64,000 nucleotides of DNA from Vibrio sp. STUT-A11 (GTDB taxonomy: Bacteria; Pseudomonadota; Gammaproteobacteria; Enterobacterales; Vibrionaceae): NCBI RefSeq assembly GCF_026000435.1, contig NZ_AP026763.1, positions 2,852,001-2,916,000 on the forward strand, read 5' to 3'. Position 1 is the stretch's first letter; every line of letters begins with the position of its first letter. Shown here piece by piece: positions 33,855 through 42,278 of this stretch. The position numbers were made by a program, and so were the translations under genes. The notes beneath the pieces were generated by a model. That model did not search any database. It was not told the origin of the DNA and saw only the letters and a program-made list of their open reading frames with translations.

Positions 33855-34029
33855 ATACCAACCTAAGTAAGAAAGAAAGTGGTCATACTAAATTATAGAG
33901 AACCAGAAAACAGGCATCGAACACAAACACGCATCAACCCATCCATGGGGCTTCGATTTGCCATCCATGGCAAATAGAGTTTGTTTATCGAACCCTGTTC
34001 CCTGACCAGTTAATTTTCCGGATTGGTAT
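33855..34029 (-). repeat. MITE-like repeat, copy 2 (inverted)
   Basis: This 175-bp non-coding element has ends ATACCAAC and ATTGGTAT. In reverse complement it aligns with copy 1 over its full length, with an identical core containing TTTGCCATGGATGGCAAA and CCCCATGGATGGGTTG. It sits between the mutT start and the secA terminator. Any mutT promoter must lie inside or right next to it, since only about 48 bases separate its end from the mutT start. Confidence 0.75.
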
Positions 34030-34057
34030 GGCACGATTGGGAGCAATAAAATTTACT

Positions 34058-34087
34058 TAAAAAAAGAGCCGCCTAAGCGACTCTTTA
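34058..34087 (-). terminator. secA terminator
   Basis: On the minus strand AAAGAGTCGC TTAG GCGGCTCTTT (one G-U pair) is followed by TTTT, about 22 bases past the secA stop. Confidence 0.88.
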
Positions 34088-34108
34088 TCAATATGTGACT
34101 AAACTCTG

Positions 34109-36835
34109 TTAGTCAATTTTTCCGTGGCACTGTTTGTATTTTTTACCGCTGCCACATGGACAAGGCTCATTACGACCCACTTTACGCTCATCACGAACGA
34201 CTGGTTGCTGTCCATCATCAGCTTGTTCACCATCAGCAAGCTGGTTCTCTGCCGCCGCATGCTGAGCTTGTGCACGGCGCGCCGCTTCTTCTGCTTGCGC
34301 ACGGCGTTGCTCTTCCATACGTTCCACTTCTTCTTGCTGCTGAACACGTACGCGAGACAGTACTGTGATAACATCAGATTTCAGCGCGTCTAATAAACCT
34401 TCGAACAGTTCAAACGACTCACGCTTGTACTCTTGTTTCGGGTTTTTCTGTGCGTAACCACGTAAGTGGATACCTTGACGTAAATGATCCATTGCCGCCA
34501 AGTGTTCTTTCCAAAGCGTGTCCAGTGTCTGTAGCATGACTGATTTTTCGAAGTTGCGCAGTACTTGTTCACCAACCACTTCTTCTTTCGCTTTGTAAAC
34601 TTCAACTGCCAATGCAATGATCTTTTCACGAAGTGCTTCTTCGTAAAGTTTGTCATCTTCTTCAAGCCATTGCTTGACTGGTGCGTCCAGATCGAAGTCC
34701 GCTTTCAGACGTTCTTGCAGACCTTCAACATCCCACATATCTTCCAGAGATTGTGGTGGAATGTATTCATCGATGATCGCCGTCATCACGTCTTCGCGGT
34801 TTTGCTCGATCATGTCGCTGATATCGTCAACGCTCATTAGCTCATCACGTAGCTCGTACACGACTTTACGCTGATCGTTCGCAACGTCATCGTATTCCAG
34901 TAGCTGTTTACGAATGTCGAAGTTGCGACCTTCCACTTTACGCTGCGCTTTTTCAATCGAACGAGATAGCATTTTCGATTCAATCGCTTCGCCTTCTTCC
35001 ATACCGCTTTGGATCAAACTCGCCATACGGTCTGAAGTAAAGATGCGCAGTAACGAGTCTTCCATTGAGAGGTAGAAACGAGAAGAACCTGCGTCACCCT
35101 GACGACCAGAACGACCACGTAACTGGTTGTCGATACGACGAGACTCGTGGCGCTCTGTACCTATGATGTGCAGACCACCCGCTTCCAGTACTTTGTCGTG
35201 AACAACTTTCCAATCCGCTTTAATCGCATCGATTTGCTCTTGAGTCGGATTTTCCAGCATATCAACTTTAGATTGCCAGCTACCACCAAGCACGATATCG
35301 GTACCACGGCCCGCCATGTTTGTCGCGATAGTTACAGCGCCAGGCATACCTGCTTCGGCAACGATCTCTGCTTCTTTCTCGTGGAATTTAGCGTTCAGTA
35401 CGTTGTGCTTAATCTTAGCTTTCTTAAGTGCATTAGACAGTAGCTCAGATTTCTCAATCGATACGGTACCAACCAGGGATGGCTGACCCTTTGCTACACG
35501 CTCTTTGATATCTTCAATGATTGCAGCAAACTTGTCAGCTTCGGTACGGTACACCACATCTGGCATATCATTACGGATCATTGGTTTGTTGGTTGGAATA
35601 ACCACCGTTTCCAAACCATAGATAGACTGGAACTCAAACGCTTCAGTGTCCGCTGTACCAGTCATACCTGACAACTTCTCGTACAAACGGAAGTAGTTCT
35701 GGAATGTGATAGATGCCAACGTTTGGTTTTCATTCTGAATCTTAACGCCTTCTTTCGCTTCCACAGCTTGGTGCAAGCCTTCAGACCAACGACGGCCTGG
35801 CATAGTACGACCCGTGTGCTCATCAACAATGACAACTTCACCGTCTTCAGTAACGATGTAATCAACATTACGTTCAAACAGTACATGAGCTCGCAGCGCA
35901 GCGTTAACGTGATGAAGTAGGCTGATGTTGGTTGGAGAGTAAAGTGTATCGCCCTCTTCCATCAGGCCGTTCTTAACCATCAGCTCTTCAACAAACTCTT
36001 GACCGGTTTCAGTCAGGTAAACTTGTTTCGATTTTTCGTCTAACGTGTAGTGACCATCACCGCGGTATTCTTCTGAATCTTCTTGATCTTGTTTCTCAAG
36101 ATGCGGGATCAGTAGGTTGATTCGAGTGTATAGCTCAGAGCTGTCTTCAGCAGGACCAGAGATGATAAGAGGAGTACGAGCTTCATCGATAAGGATTGAG
36201 TCAACCTCATCGACAACGGCAAAGAAGCGCTCGCGCTGTACGCGGTCTTCGTTGCGGAAAGCCATGTTGTCGCGAAGGTAATCAAAGCCAAACTCGTTGT
36301 TTGTTCCGTAAAGGATATCGGCTTGATACGCTTCTTTTTTCTCTTGAGGTGGCATGTTTGGCACGTTGATGCCAACGCTCATACCTAAGAATTCAAATAA
36401 TGGACGGTTTGTCTCTGCGTCACGTTTAGCCAAGTAATCGTTCACGGTGACAACATGAACGCCTTTACCCGCTAGTGCGTTTAGGTAAGCTGGAAGAGTT
36501 GCAGTTAAAGTTTTACCTTCACCTGTACGCATCTCCGCGATTTGACCTGCATTCAGGACCATACCACCAATAAGCTGTACATCGAAGTGACGCATGCCGT
36601 AAACACGCTTAGACGCTTCACGAACGGTAGCAAAAGCTTCTGGAAGGAGTTGATCGAGAGTTTCACCTTTGTCCAGACGCTCGCGGAATTCAACAGTCTT
36701 TGCTTTTAGTTCTTCATCAGATAGAGCTTCAAATGTCGGCTCATAATTATTAATTTCTTTTACAATTTTTCTAAGGCGGCGCAGTGTTCGATCGTTGCGA
36801 CTGCCAATAACTTTTGTCAGTAGCTTAGCTATCAT
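34109..36835 (-). CDS. secA: protein translocase ATPase SecA
   Basis: SecA is the motor that pushes preproteins through SecYEG. The 908-residue product has Walker A in MRTGEGKTLTATL, Walker B with DEVDSIL, the helicase-like second half (GTERHESRRIDNQLRGRSGR) and a C-terminal zinc-binding tail CPCGSGKKYKQCHG that binds SecB and lipids. The ATG at 36835 gives the family start MIAKLLTKVIGSRNDR. No secM is found between secA and lpxC; the divergent neighbour is dciA. A 10-codon frame (36857-36825) overlaps the secA start and could couple translation. Confidence 0.98.
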   Translation of the reverse strand: MIAKLLTKVIGSRNDRTLRRLRKIVKEINNYEPTFEALSDEELKAKTVEFRERLDKGETLDQLLPEAFATVREASKRVYGMRHFDVQLIGGMVLNAGQIAEMRTGEGKTLTATLPAYLNALAGKGVHVVTVNDYLAKRDAETNRPLFEFLGMSVGINVPNMPPQEKKEAYQADILYGTNNEFGFDYLRDNMAFRNEDRVQRERFFAVVDEVDSILIDEARTPLIISGPAEDSSELYTRINLLIPHLEKQDQEDSEEYRGDGHYTLDEKSKQVYLTETGQEFVEELMVKNGLMEEGDTLYSPTNISLLHHVNAALRAHVLFERNVDYIVTEDGEVVIVDEHTGRTMPGRRWSEGLHQAVEAKEGVKIQNENQTLASITFQNYFRLYEKLSGMTGTADTEAFEFQSIYGLETVVIPTNKPMIRNDMPDVVYRTEADKFAAIIEDIKERVAKGQPSLVGTVSIEKSELLSNALKKAKIKHNVLNAKFHEKEAEIVAEAGMPGAVTIATNMAGRGTDIVLGGSWQSKVDMLENPTQEQIDAIKADWKVVHDKVLEAGGLHIIGTERHESRRIDNQLRGRSGRQGDAGSSRFYLSMEDSLLRIFTSDRMASLIQSGMEEGEAIESKMLSRSIEKAQRKVEGRNFDIRKQLLEYDDVANDQRKVVYELRDELMSVDDISDMIEQNREDVMTAIIDEYIPPQSLEDMWDVEGLQERLKADFDLDAPVKQWLEEDDKLYEEALREKIIALAVEVYKAKEEVVGEQVLRNFEKSVMLQTLDTLWKEHLAAMDHLRQGIHLRGYAQKNPKQEYKRESFELFEGLLDALKSDVITVLSRVRVQQQEEVERMEEQRRAQAEEAARRAQAQHAAAENQLADGEQADDGQQPVVRDERKVGRNEPCPCGSGKKYKQCHGKID

Positions 36836-37235
36836 TTTTCGTGAATCTCTCTTTCATCAGACCGTTGCCGATCTACTCGTAATGCCTTCAGTCTCTGCCA
36901 GTTTGGCACTAAGAATACTGATATAAATCATTTAACAAATGATATTGAGTCCAAACATCCATATTTCAAGGCTAAATTTAGAAACATTGGGGCTTAGTGT
37001 AAGGATTTTTAATCGATACAACCATAAATAGACCTATTTGTTTGAAGCACTCTGAAAATTTTATTGAAAGTGGTGATAGATTAGCCAAGGATTCAGTGGC
37101 AAAGCGCCAAATCTATCAGTTTTACTTTCATTTGCCGTTTCCGCACAGTTTGTACTAAAGAGGCTAATGTAAACTATACCTAAGTAGAAAGCTGCTCTAG
37201 AATAGCTGGTATATCAACAAAATTAGATTTTACCT
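36836..37235. other. divergent promoter region between secA and dciA
   Basis: No gene is supported. A 9-bp inverted repeat TGATAGATT (37074-37082) / AATCTATCA (37110-37118) encloses 27 bases. Promoters could not be fixed. Upstream of secA the best -10 is TATTCT with TTGTTA at too short a spacing. Upstream of dciA there is TATACC with no good -35. The short frame overlapping the secA start lies at 36825-36857. Confidence 0.4.
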
Positions 37236-37691
37236 ATGCGTGATCATCGACCAACCTCAACCGAGGATGTTATTGCTGAATCTCAGTTTAAGCAGATTCA
37301 AGAGCATGCTGGAGAAATCTTGCAGCTCAATCAAGCCTTGCAGGAGATCCTACCTAAAGGAACAGCGGATCATTGCCGGGTAGCCAATATTCGCAACGGT
37401 CATCTGTTGATCGATGTATCGAGCGCTGCAATTAAAATGAAGATCGACTACGATCGACTAATGATCCTCAATAAACTCCGCACTCAAGGCTATGCAAAGT
37501 TGATCAGTGTCGAGGTCAGAATTAATCCATCCCTTTATCGTAACCGGCACGAGCAAGACGATAGACCTAAGCGACCGCCGTTGACTGAGGCAGCGGCCAA
37601 ATCATTAATGGTCATTGCAGATATGGCGCCACCAAAAATTCAAGAGCGTCTGAAAAGGCTGGCTGACATGGCAGACAAGTCAAAGCAATAA
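37236..37691 (+). CDS. dciA: DUF721 protein, replicative helicase loader/operator DciA
   Basis: DciA proteins load or activate the DnaB helicase in bacteria that lack the phage-derived DnaC/DnaI loaders. The 151-residue product has the N-terminal DUF721 (KH-like) fold with ILQLNQALQEILP, HCRVANIRNGHLLIDVSSAA and LRTQGYAKLISVEVRINP, and a basic, probably flexible C-terminal tail from about residue 110. V. cholerae DciA is the well-studied relative. The ATG at 37236 has no clear ribosome binding site. The gene is transcribed away from secA and shares a terminator with convergent lpxC; in E. coli this position holds secM. Confidence 0.88.
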   Translation: MRDHRPTSTEDVIAESQFKQIQEHAGEILQLNQALQEILPKGTADHCRVANIRNGHLLIDVSSAAIKMKIDYDRLMILNKLRTQGYAKLISVEVRINPSLYRNRHEQDDRPKRPPLTEAAAKSLMVIADMAPPKIQERLKRLADMADKSKQ

Positions 37692-37720
37692 TGCACTGAT
37701 AAGTTTGAATTTTGGATAGA

Positions 37721-37750
37721 AAAAAACCAGGTCGAGACCTGGTTTTATTA
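37721..37750. terminator. bidirectional terminator of dciA and lpxC
   Basis: AAACCAGGTC / GACCTGGTTT stem with T/A tracts on both sides (seven A before, TTTTATT after), lying between the convergent stops. Confidence 0.9.
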
Positions 37751-37764
37751 AATTCAGTTTAAGC

Positions 37765-38682
37765 TTATGCTAGTACCATGTTTGGCTCTGCAAATGCGAC
37801 TGGAGAACCGGCTTCTTCTTCGAATGTTGTCCATTCCCATGCTTCCTGGTCAGCCAGAACAGCACGTAGAAGTTGGTTGTTTAGACCGTGACCTGATTTA
37901 AATGCACGGAATTCACCAATAATCGGGTGGCCACACATGTAAAGGTCACCAATGGCGTCCAACACTTTATGAGTAACGAACTCATTGTCAAAACGCAGAC
38001 CTTCTTCATTAAGAATTCGGTAATCATCCAGTACGATAGCGTTATCAAAGCTACCACCCAAAACTAGGTTCTGAGATTGTAGATATTCGATATCACGCAT
38101 AAAACCAAACGTACGTGCACGAGAAATCTCACGAACGAACCCTTTAGATGAGAAATCAAACAGTAAACGCTGCTCATCTGATTCTATTGCAGGGTGGTTA
38201 AAGTCAATCTCAAAGTCCATACGGAAACCGTTAAATGGAACAAACTCTGCCCACTTATCGCCATCTTCGAAACGAACTGGTTTTTTAATACGGATGAAAC
38301 GCTTAGGAGCATTTTGCATTTCGATACCCGCTTGCTGAAGCAGATATACAAATGGGCTTGCACTACCATCCATAATTGGAATTTCTGGCGCGTCGACTTC
38401 AACAACAATGTTATCGATGCCCATACCAGCAAGTGCAGCATTTAAGTGCTCAACCGTTGAGATACGCACGCCTTGATCGTTCACTAGTGCGGTACATAGC
38501 ATAGTGTCACGAACAGACGCTGGATCAGCTGGGAAATCTACAGGAGGGTTTACATCGGTACGACGGTAAATAATACCTGTGTTTGCAGCAGCTGGGCGCA
38601 GAGTAAGCGTGACTTTACGACCAGAGTGGAGACCCACACCAGTTGTTTTCACTATTTCTTTCAGAGTACGTTGTCTGATCAT
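37765..38682 (-). CDS. lpxC: UDP-3-O-acyl-N-acetylglucosamine deacetylase
   Basis: LpxC is the zinc-dependent committed step of lipid A synthesis. The 305-residue protein (same length as E. coli) has His79 in STVEHLNAAL as a zinc ligand, the motif PEIPIMDGSASPF and the second zinc site with His and Asp in FVTHKVLDAIGDLY. GHPIIGEFRAFKSGH carries the catalytic His near residue 265. It follows ftsZ by about 100 bases, has its own promoter there, and ends the cell-division cluster as in E. coli. Confidence 0.98.
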   Translation of the reverse strand: MIRQRTLKEIVKTTGVGLHSGRKVTLTLRPAAANTGIIYRRTDVNPPVDFPADPASVRDTMLCTALVNDQGVRISTVEHLNAALAGMGIDNIVVEVDAPEIPIMDGSASPFVYLLQQAGIEMQNAPKRFIRIKKPVRFEDGDKWAEFVPFNGFRMDFEIDFNHPAIESDEQRLLFDFSSKGFVREISRARTFGFMRDIEYLQSQNLVLGGSFDNAIVLDDYRILNEEGLRFDNEFVTHKVLDAIGDLYMCGHPIIGEFRAFKSGHGLNNQLLRAVLADQEAWEWTTFEEEAGSPVAFAEPNMVLA

Positions 38683-38712
38683 CTGCTTGCCTCTCTAAAG
38701 TGTGCTACAAAA

Positions 38713-38767
38713 CACGGTCGTCTGTAACGTCGACCGTGAATGCTACCATAATTTTGAACCATGTCAA
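38713..38767 (-). promoter_or_regulatory. lpxC promoter with 5' hairpin
   Basis: On the minus strand TTGACA (38767-38762), 16 bases, TAGCAT (38745-38740). At the expected transcript start an 8-bp stem CGGTCGAC-type repeat (38738-38731 with 38720-38713; arms CACGGTCG/CGACCGTG) is followed by TTTTG. It may stabilise the lpxC mRNA 5' end or act as a weak ftsZ terminator. Confidence 0.6.
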
Positions 38768-38783
38768 ATTTATGGGTTAAAGA

Positions 38784-40019
38784 TTAATCAGCCTGGCGAC
38801 GTAAGAATGCCGGTATATCTAAATAACCGCTCTCTTTCTCTTGCTTTGGTGCAGCTGAGCTTTGACTCGACGACGCAGGAGAAGAAGAAGCTGTATTTGT
38901 CGGCTGAGGAGTAACCTGAGGCTTCTCTTGCACTTGAGGGCGCAAAGTTTGTGCCGGTTTCTCTTCAGCTTGAGTTGCCATTGCTTGTTGTTGTGGTTGA
39001 GCTTGAGGCGTTGGCGCTACTTTTGCCTTACCACCAGCAACAAGGGTAATATCTGGTTTTTTCTCGTTACCAATACCTGTCGCGACAACCGTTACACGGA
39101 TTTCATCCGTCATGTCTGGGTCTAGAGAAGTACCGATAACTACAGTTGCATTATCAGAAGCAAATGCTTTAACCGTGTTACCCACTGTCTCAAACTCGTC
39201 AAGACGCATATCCAAGCCTGCAGTAATGTTAACAAGAACACCACGTGCGCCAGCCAGATCGATGTCTTCCAGAAGTGGGCTAGAAATTGCCATTTCAGCC
39301 GCTTCTTCAGCGCGGTCTTCGCCTTTCGCGATACCGCTACCCATCATTGCGTGACCCATTTCAGACATAACAGTACGTACGTCCGCAAAGTCGACGTTGA
39401 TCATGCCAGGACGAGTAATCAGTTCCGCGATACCTTGAACCGCGTTTTTAAGAACATCATTCGCGCTTGCAAACGCTTCTAGCAACGTCACACCACGACC
39501 AAGAACTTTAAGTAGCTTTTCGTTTGGAATCGTAATCAATGAGTCAACGTGTTTAGAAAGCTCATCGATACCTTGTTCAGCAAACGCTAAACGCTTCTTA
39601 CCTTCAAAGCTGAACGGTTTAGTTACCACTGCAACGGTAAGAATGCCTAGTTCTTTTGCTACTTCAGCGATAACAGGTGCTGCACCAGTACCTGTACCAC
39701 CACCCATACCGGCTGCGATAAACACCATATCGGCACCAGTTAGGGAATCTTTAATTCTGTCTCTGTCTTCGAGAGCTGCCTCACGGCCGACCTGTGGATT
39801 CGCACCTGCACCCAGACCTTTAGTGATATCACCACCAATCTGAATAACATTGCCAACGCTTGTCTTACGAAGTGCTTGCGCATCAGTGTTAACGCTGATG
39901 AATTCCACACCTTCGATGGATTCACGCACCATGTGTTCAACAGCGTTACCACCGCCGCCACCAACTCCAACGACTTTGATTACTGCATCGTCAGACATTT
40001 CCATCATCGGTTCAAACAT
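38784..40019 (-). CDS. ftsZ: cell division GTPase FtsZ
   Basis: FtsZ is the tubulin-like protein that forms the division ring. The 411-residue product has the GTP-binding motif AGMGGGTGTGAAPV, the T7 catalytic loop NVDFADVRTVMSEMG, a long Gln/Pro/Ala/Ser-rich variable linker (about 320-395) and the conserved C-terminal peptide YLDIPAFLRRQAD that binds FtsA and ZipA. The ATG at 40019 (MFEPMMEMSDDA, as in E. coli) has GGAGA upstream; a frame opening 24 bases earlier is not used. The linker is longer than in E. coli (383 residues total). Confidence 0.98.
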   Translation of the reverse strand: MFEPMMEMSDDAVIKVVGVGGGGGNAVEHMVRESIEGVEFISVNTDAQALRKTSVGNVIQIGGDITKGLGAGANPQVGREAALEDRDRIKDSLTGADMVFIAAGMGGGTGTGAAPVIAEVAKELGILTVAVVTKPFSFEGKKRLAFAEQGIDELSKHVDSLITIPNEKLLKVLGRGVTLLEAFASANDVLKNAVQGIAELITRPGMINVDFADVRTVMSEMGHAMMGSGIAKGEDRAEEAAEMAISSPLLEDIDLAGARGVLVNITAGLDMRLDEFETVGNTVKAFASDNATVVIGTSLDPDMTDEIRVTVVATGIGNEKKPDITLVAGGKAKVAPTPQAQPQQQAMATQAEEKPAQTLRPQVQEKPQVTPQPTNTASSSPASSSQSSAAPKQEKESGYLDIPAFLRRQAD

Positions 40020-40049
40020 GTGTTGTCTCCGTTTATCCTGCAACTCAGG

Positions 40050-41312
40050 TTAAAACTCTTTTTGTATCCAGTTACGCAATTTACCGAAAAAGCCAGTGAC
40101 AGATGAGCGTTTAGGTTCATTGTAATCGCTATCGTCGCTGGACTGCATGTCTCTTGCGTAATGAAGTAATCCAACTGCCGTAGAATGGTACGGCTCTTTT
40201 ACATAGTCAGTTAATCCGCTGACTTCGAGCGGTTTACCGACCCTTACTTGGTTACGGAATACGCGTTCCGCACATTCTACCACCCCGTCCATTTGCGCGG
40301 CGCCGCCAGTTAGTACAACACCAGCAGCCAGATGATGCTTAATGCCCTCTGCGCGTAATTTTGCCTGAACGGTATCGATCGTTTGGTTAACCAGTCCCAT
40401 AAGCTCAGAGTAGCGTGGCTCTATCACTTCTGACAATGTTTGACGTTGCAGACTACGTGAAGGTCGCCCACCTACGCTTGGAACGTTAACCGTGTCATCC
40501 TTACTGACCAGTTCACTTAAAGCACAGCCATATTTTACTTTTATTTCTTCAGCATCGCTTACTGGCGTACCAAAAGCAAAAGCAATATCGCTTGTTACCG
40601 CATTTCCCGCGTATGAAAATACTTCGGTGTGACGTAGCGCACCACCCGTCCAGATTGCAACATCCATCGTGCCGGCGCCAATATCGACCACACAAACTCC
40701 AAGCTCTCTTTCATCCTCGGTAATTACTGCATTACTTGCAGCAAGCCCAGAAAATACAAGTTGCTCTACCTTAAGGCCGCAACGTTCTACCGCCTTAATG
40801 ATATTGCGCGCCATGTCATTATGGCACGTGATAAGATGGACACTCACTTCCATTCTTACCCCAGAGAGACCAAGCGGGTTTTTAATCCCTTCCTGGTAAT
40901 CGATGGTAAATTCTTGTGGAATCACATGAAGGATTCGCTGTTCATCACCGATTTTAATTGATTTTGCAGTATGGATAGCTCTGTCCATATCTTCCTGAGA
41001 AACTTCCTCATCAGATATCGTACCCATACCTTTTTCGATTCGGCTTGCGATATGCTTACCAGACAACGAAATGAATACTCGGCTGATTTGGCACTCGGCC
41101 ATTAACTCAGCTTGATCAATTGCGCGTTGTACTGATTTTACAACCGACTCCAAGTCATTCACGCCACCTTTGTCCATGCCACGCGAAGGGCTACTACCCG
41201 CACCAATTATATTAATTTGGCCATCTGGTAAAATTTCGCCCACTAGAGCTGATACGGTTGCAGTGCCTATATCAAGACCAACAATAATGTTGTCGTCTGC
41301 GGCCTTAGTCAT
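40050..41312 (-). CDS. ftsA: cell division actin-like protein FtsA
   Basis: FtsA tethers FtsZ to the membrane and recruits later division proteins. The 420-residue product has the actin-fold phosphate loop VGLDIGTATVSALVGE, the second phosphate motif VVDIGAGTMDVAIW, the adenosine motif VVLTGGAAQMDG and a C-terminal amphipathic helix (FFGKLRNWIQKEF) for membrane binding. It overlaps ftsQ by 8 bases upstream and precedes ftsZ by 30 bases, the usual ftsQAZ order. Confidence 0.98.
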   Translation of the reverse strand: MTKAADDNIIVGLDIGTATVSALVGEILPDGQINIIGAGSSPSRGMDKGGVNDLESVVKSVQRAIDQAELMAECQISRVFISLSGKHIASRIEKGMGTISDEEVSQEDMDRAIHTAKSIKIGDEQRILHVIPQEFTIDYQEGIKNPLGLSGVRMEVSVHLITCHNDMARNIIKAVERCGLKVEQLVFSGLAASNAVITEDERELGVCVVDIGAGTMDVAIWTGGALRHTEVFSYAGNAVTSDIAFAFGTPVSDAEEIKVKYGCALSELVSKDDTVNVPSVGGRPSRSLQRQTLSEVIEPRYSELMGLVNQTIDTVQAKLRAEGIKHHLAAGVVLTGGAAQMDGVVECAERVFRNQVRVGKPLEVSGLTDYVKEPYHSTAVGLLHYARDMQSSDDSDYNEPKRSSVTGFFGKLRNWIQKEF

Positions 41313-42087
41313 CTGTACTCTCTTCTAACTCTTCTTCAGGAAACCAACCGACTGCAGCTCCTGTATCGTACCTGAGATCGATATAACTGATTCTTTGCGT
41401 GTCACTACCAAGCTTGTTATAGAGTGAAAAAAAACGCTCTATACGCTCAAGAAGAGACTCTTTACCGAGCTCTAATCGAATACCGTTTTCAAGGATGATT
41501 TGCCAAGCTCGTCGCTCATTTAATACCAGAGACGATATCGCTAAACCTAGTTGCTGAAACTTAGGACTCAAATCACGGTAGGTTTGTAAAACCTCAGGTC
41601 CGCTATCTTTAGGTCCATACAGCTTAACTTTATCTTCCTTTACCAGACCAACATCCCCGTCGAATACCAAGCCGTTTTTATCCAACAGCTCGTTGCCATT
41701 CCAGATGGCTTCAGGATGATGCTCTGTCAAAAAAACTTTTACTGTATCTGGCCATTGCTTTCGAATTGCTGCATGAGCAACCCACGGCAAGGCTTCAACA
41801 CTTTGCTGTAATACATCGATGTCTTGCGACATAAACGTACCAATGTGGTCAATTCTGCTGAATGCAGTTTGAACATCATCAGCTTTGATATACTCCAACT
41901 CTCCTTGGAGCACTATTTTGGATAGAGGAAGTCTTTGGTCATCCCACATCCAACTGATCGCCGAGTACAAAACAGAACTAATTAAAGTCAAAACTACGAC
42001 AAAAAATAGCGCACCTAAGATTTTATTTTTGCGACCACGATTATTTTCCGTGTTTCGTCGCTCTTCATTTAGTGCAATATTTAACAA
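41305..42087 (-). CDS. ftsQ: cell division protein FtsQ
   Basis: FtsQ is a bitopic division protein bridging early and late divisome components. The 260-residue product has a short basic cytoplasmic N-terminus, one membrane helix (about 24-46), a POTRA domain beginning LSKIVLQGELEYI and a beta domain with WPDTVKVFLTEHHPEA and WQIILENGIRLELG. The start is a TTG at 42087 with AGGAAA about 8 bases upstream; no in-frame ATG lies nearby. E. coli has ddlB directly upstream, but here a 190-base gap with a promoter separates ftsQ from murC. Confidence 0.95.
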   Translation of the reverse strand: MLNIALNEERRNTENNRGRKNKILGALFFVVVLTLISSVLYSAISWMWDDQRLPLSKIVLQGELEYIKADDVQTAFSRIDHIGTFMSQDIDVLQQSVEALPWVAHAAIRKQWPDTVKVFLTEHHPEAIWNGNELLDKNGLVFDGDVGLVKEDKVKLYGPKDSGPEVLQTYRDLSPKFQQLGLAISSLVLNERRAWQIILENGIRLELGKESLLERIERFFSLYNKLGSDTQRISYIDLRYDTGAAVGWFPEEELEESTDD

Positions 42088-42167
42088 CGTCTGTGTTTCC
42101 TGACCTTTGTCGCATACCTTCGCTCATGTTAATACACACTAACAAAAGCAATGACTTTAACTTTGAG

Positions 42168-42195
42168 ATTATACTGAGCTCTAATAAACTATCAA
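42168..42195 (-). promoter_or_regulatory. candidate ftsQAZ promoter
   Basis: On the minus strand TTGATA (42195-42190), 16-base spacer, TATAAT (42173-42168), in the murC-ftsQ gap about 80 bases before the ftsQ start. It would allow ftsQAZ expression independent of upstream dcw genes. Confidence 0.65.
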
Positions 42196-42278
42196 ACACT
42201 GATAACAATAAATCACAACGTTGTTGGCGCAAAATCGAGATCTAGGTCTTTATCTTCAAGCTCACACTGAATTCCAGT

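Noticed and set aside
42067..42142. Small frame starting MSEGMRQRSG overlapping the ftsQ start
   Set aside because: Out of frame with ftsQ, no ribosome binding site seen; unlikely to be translated.
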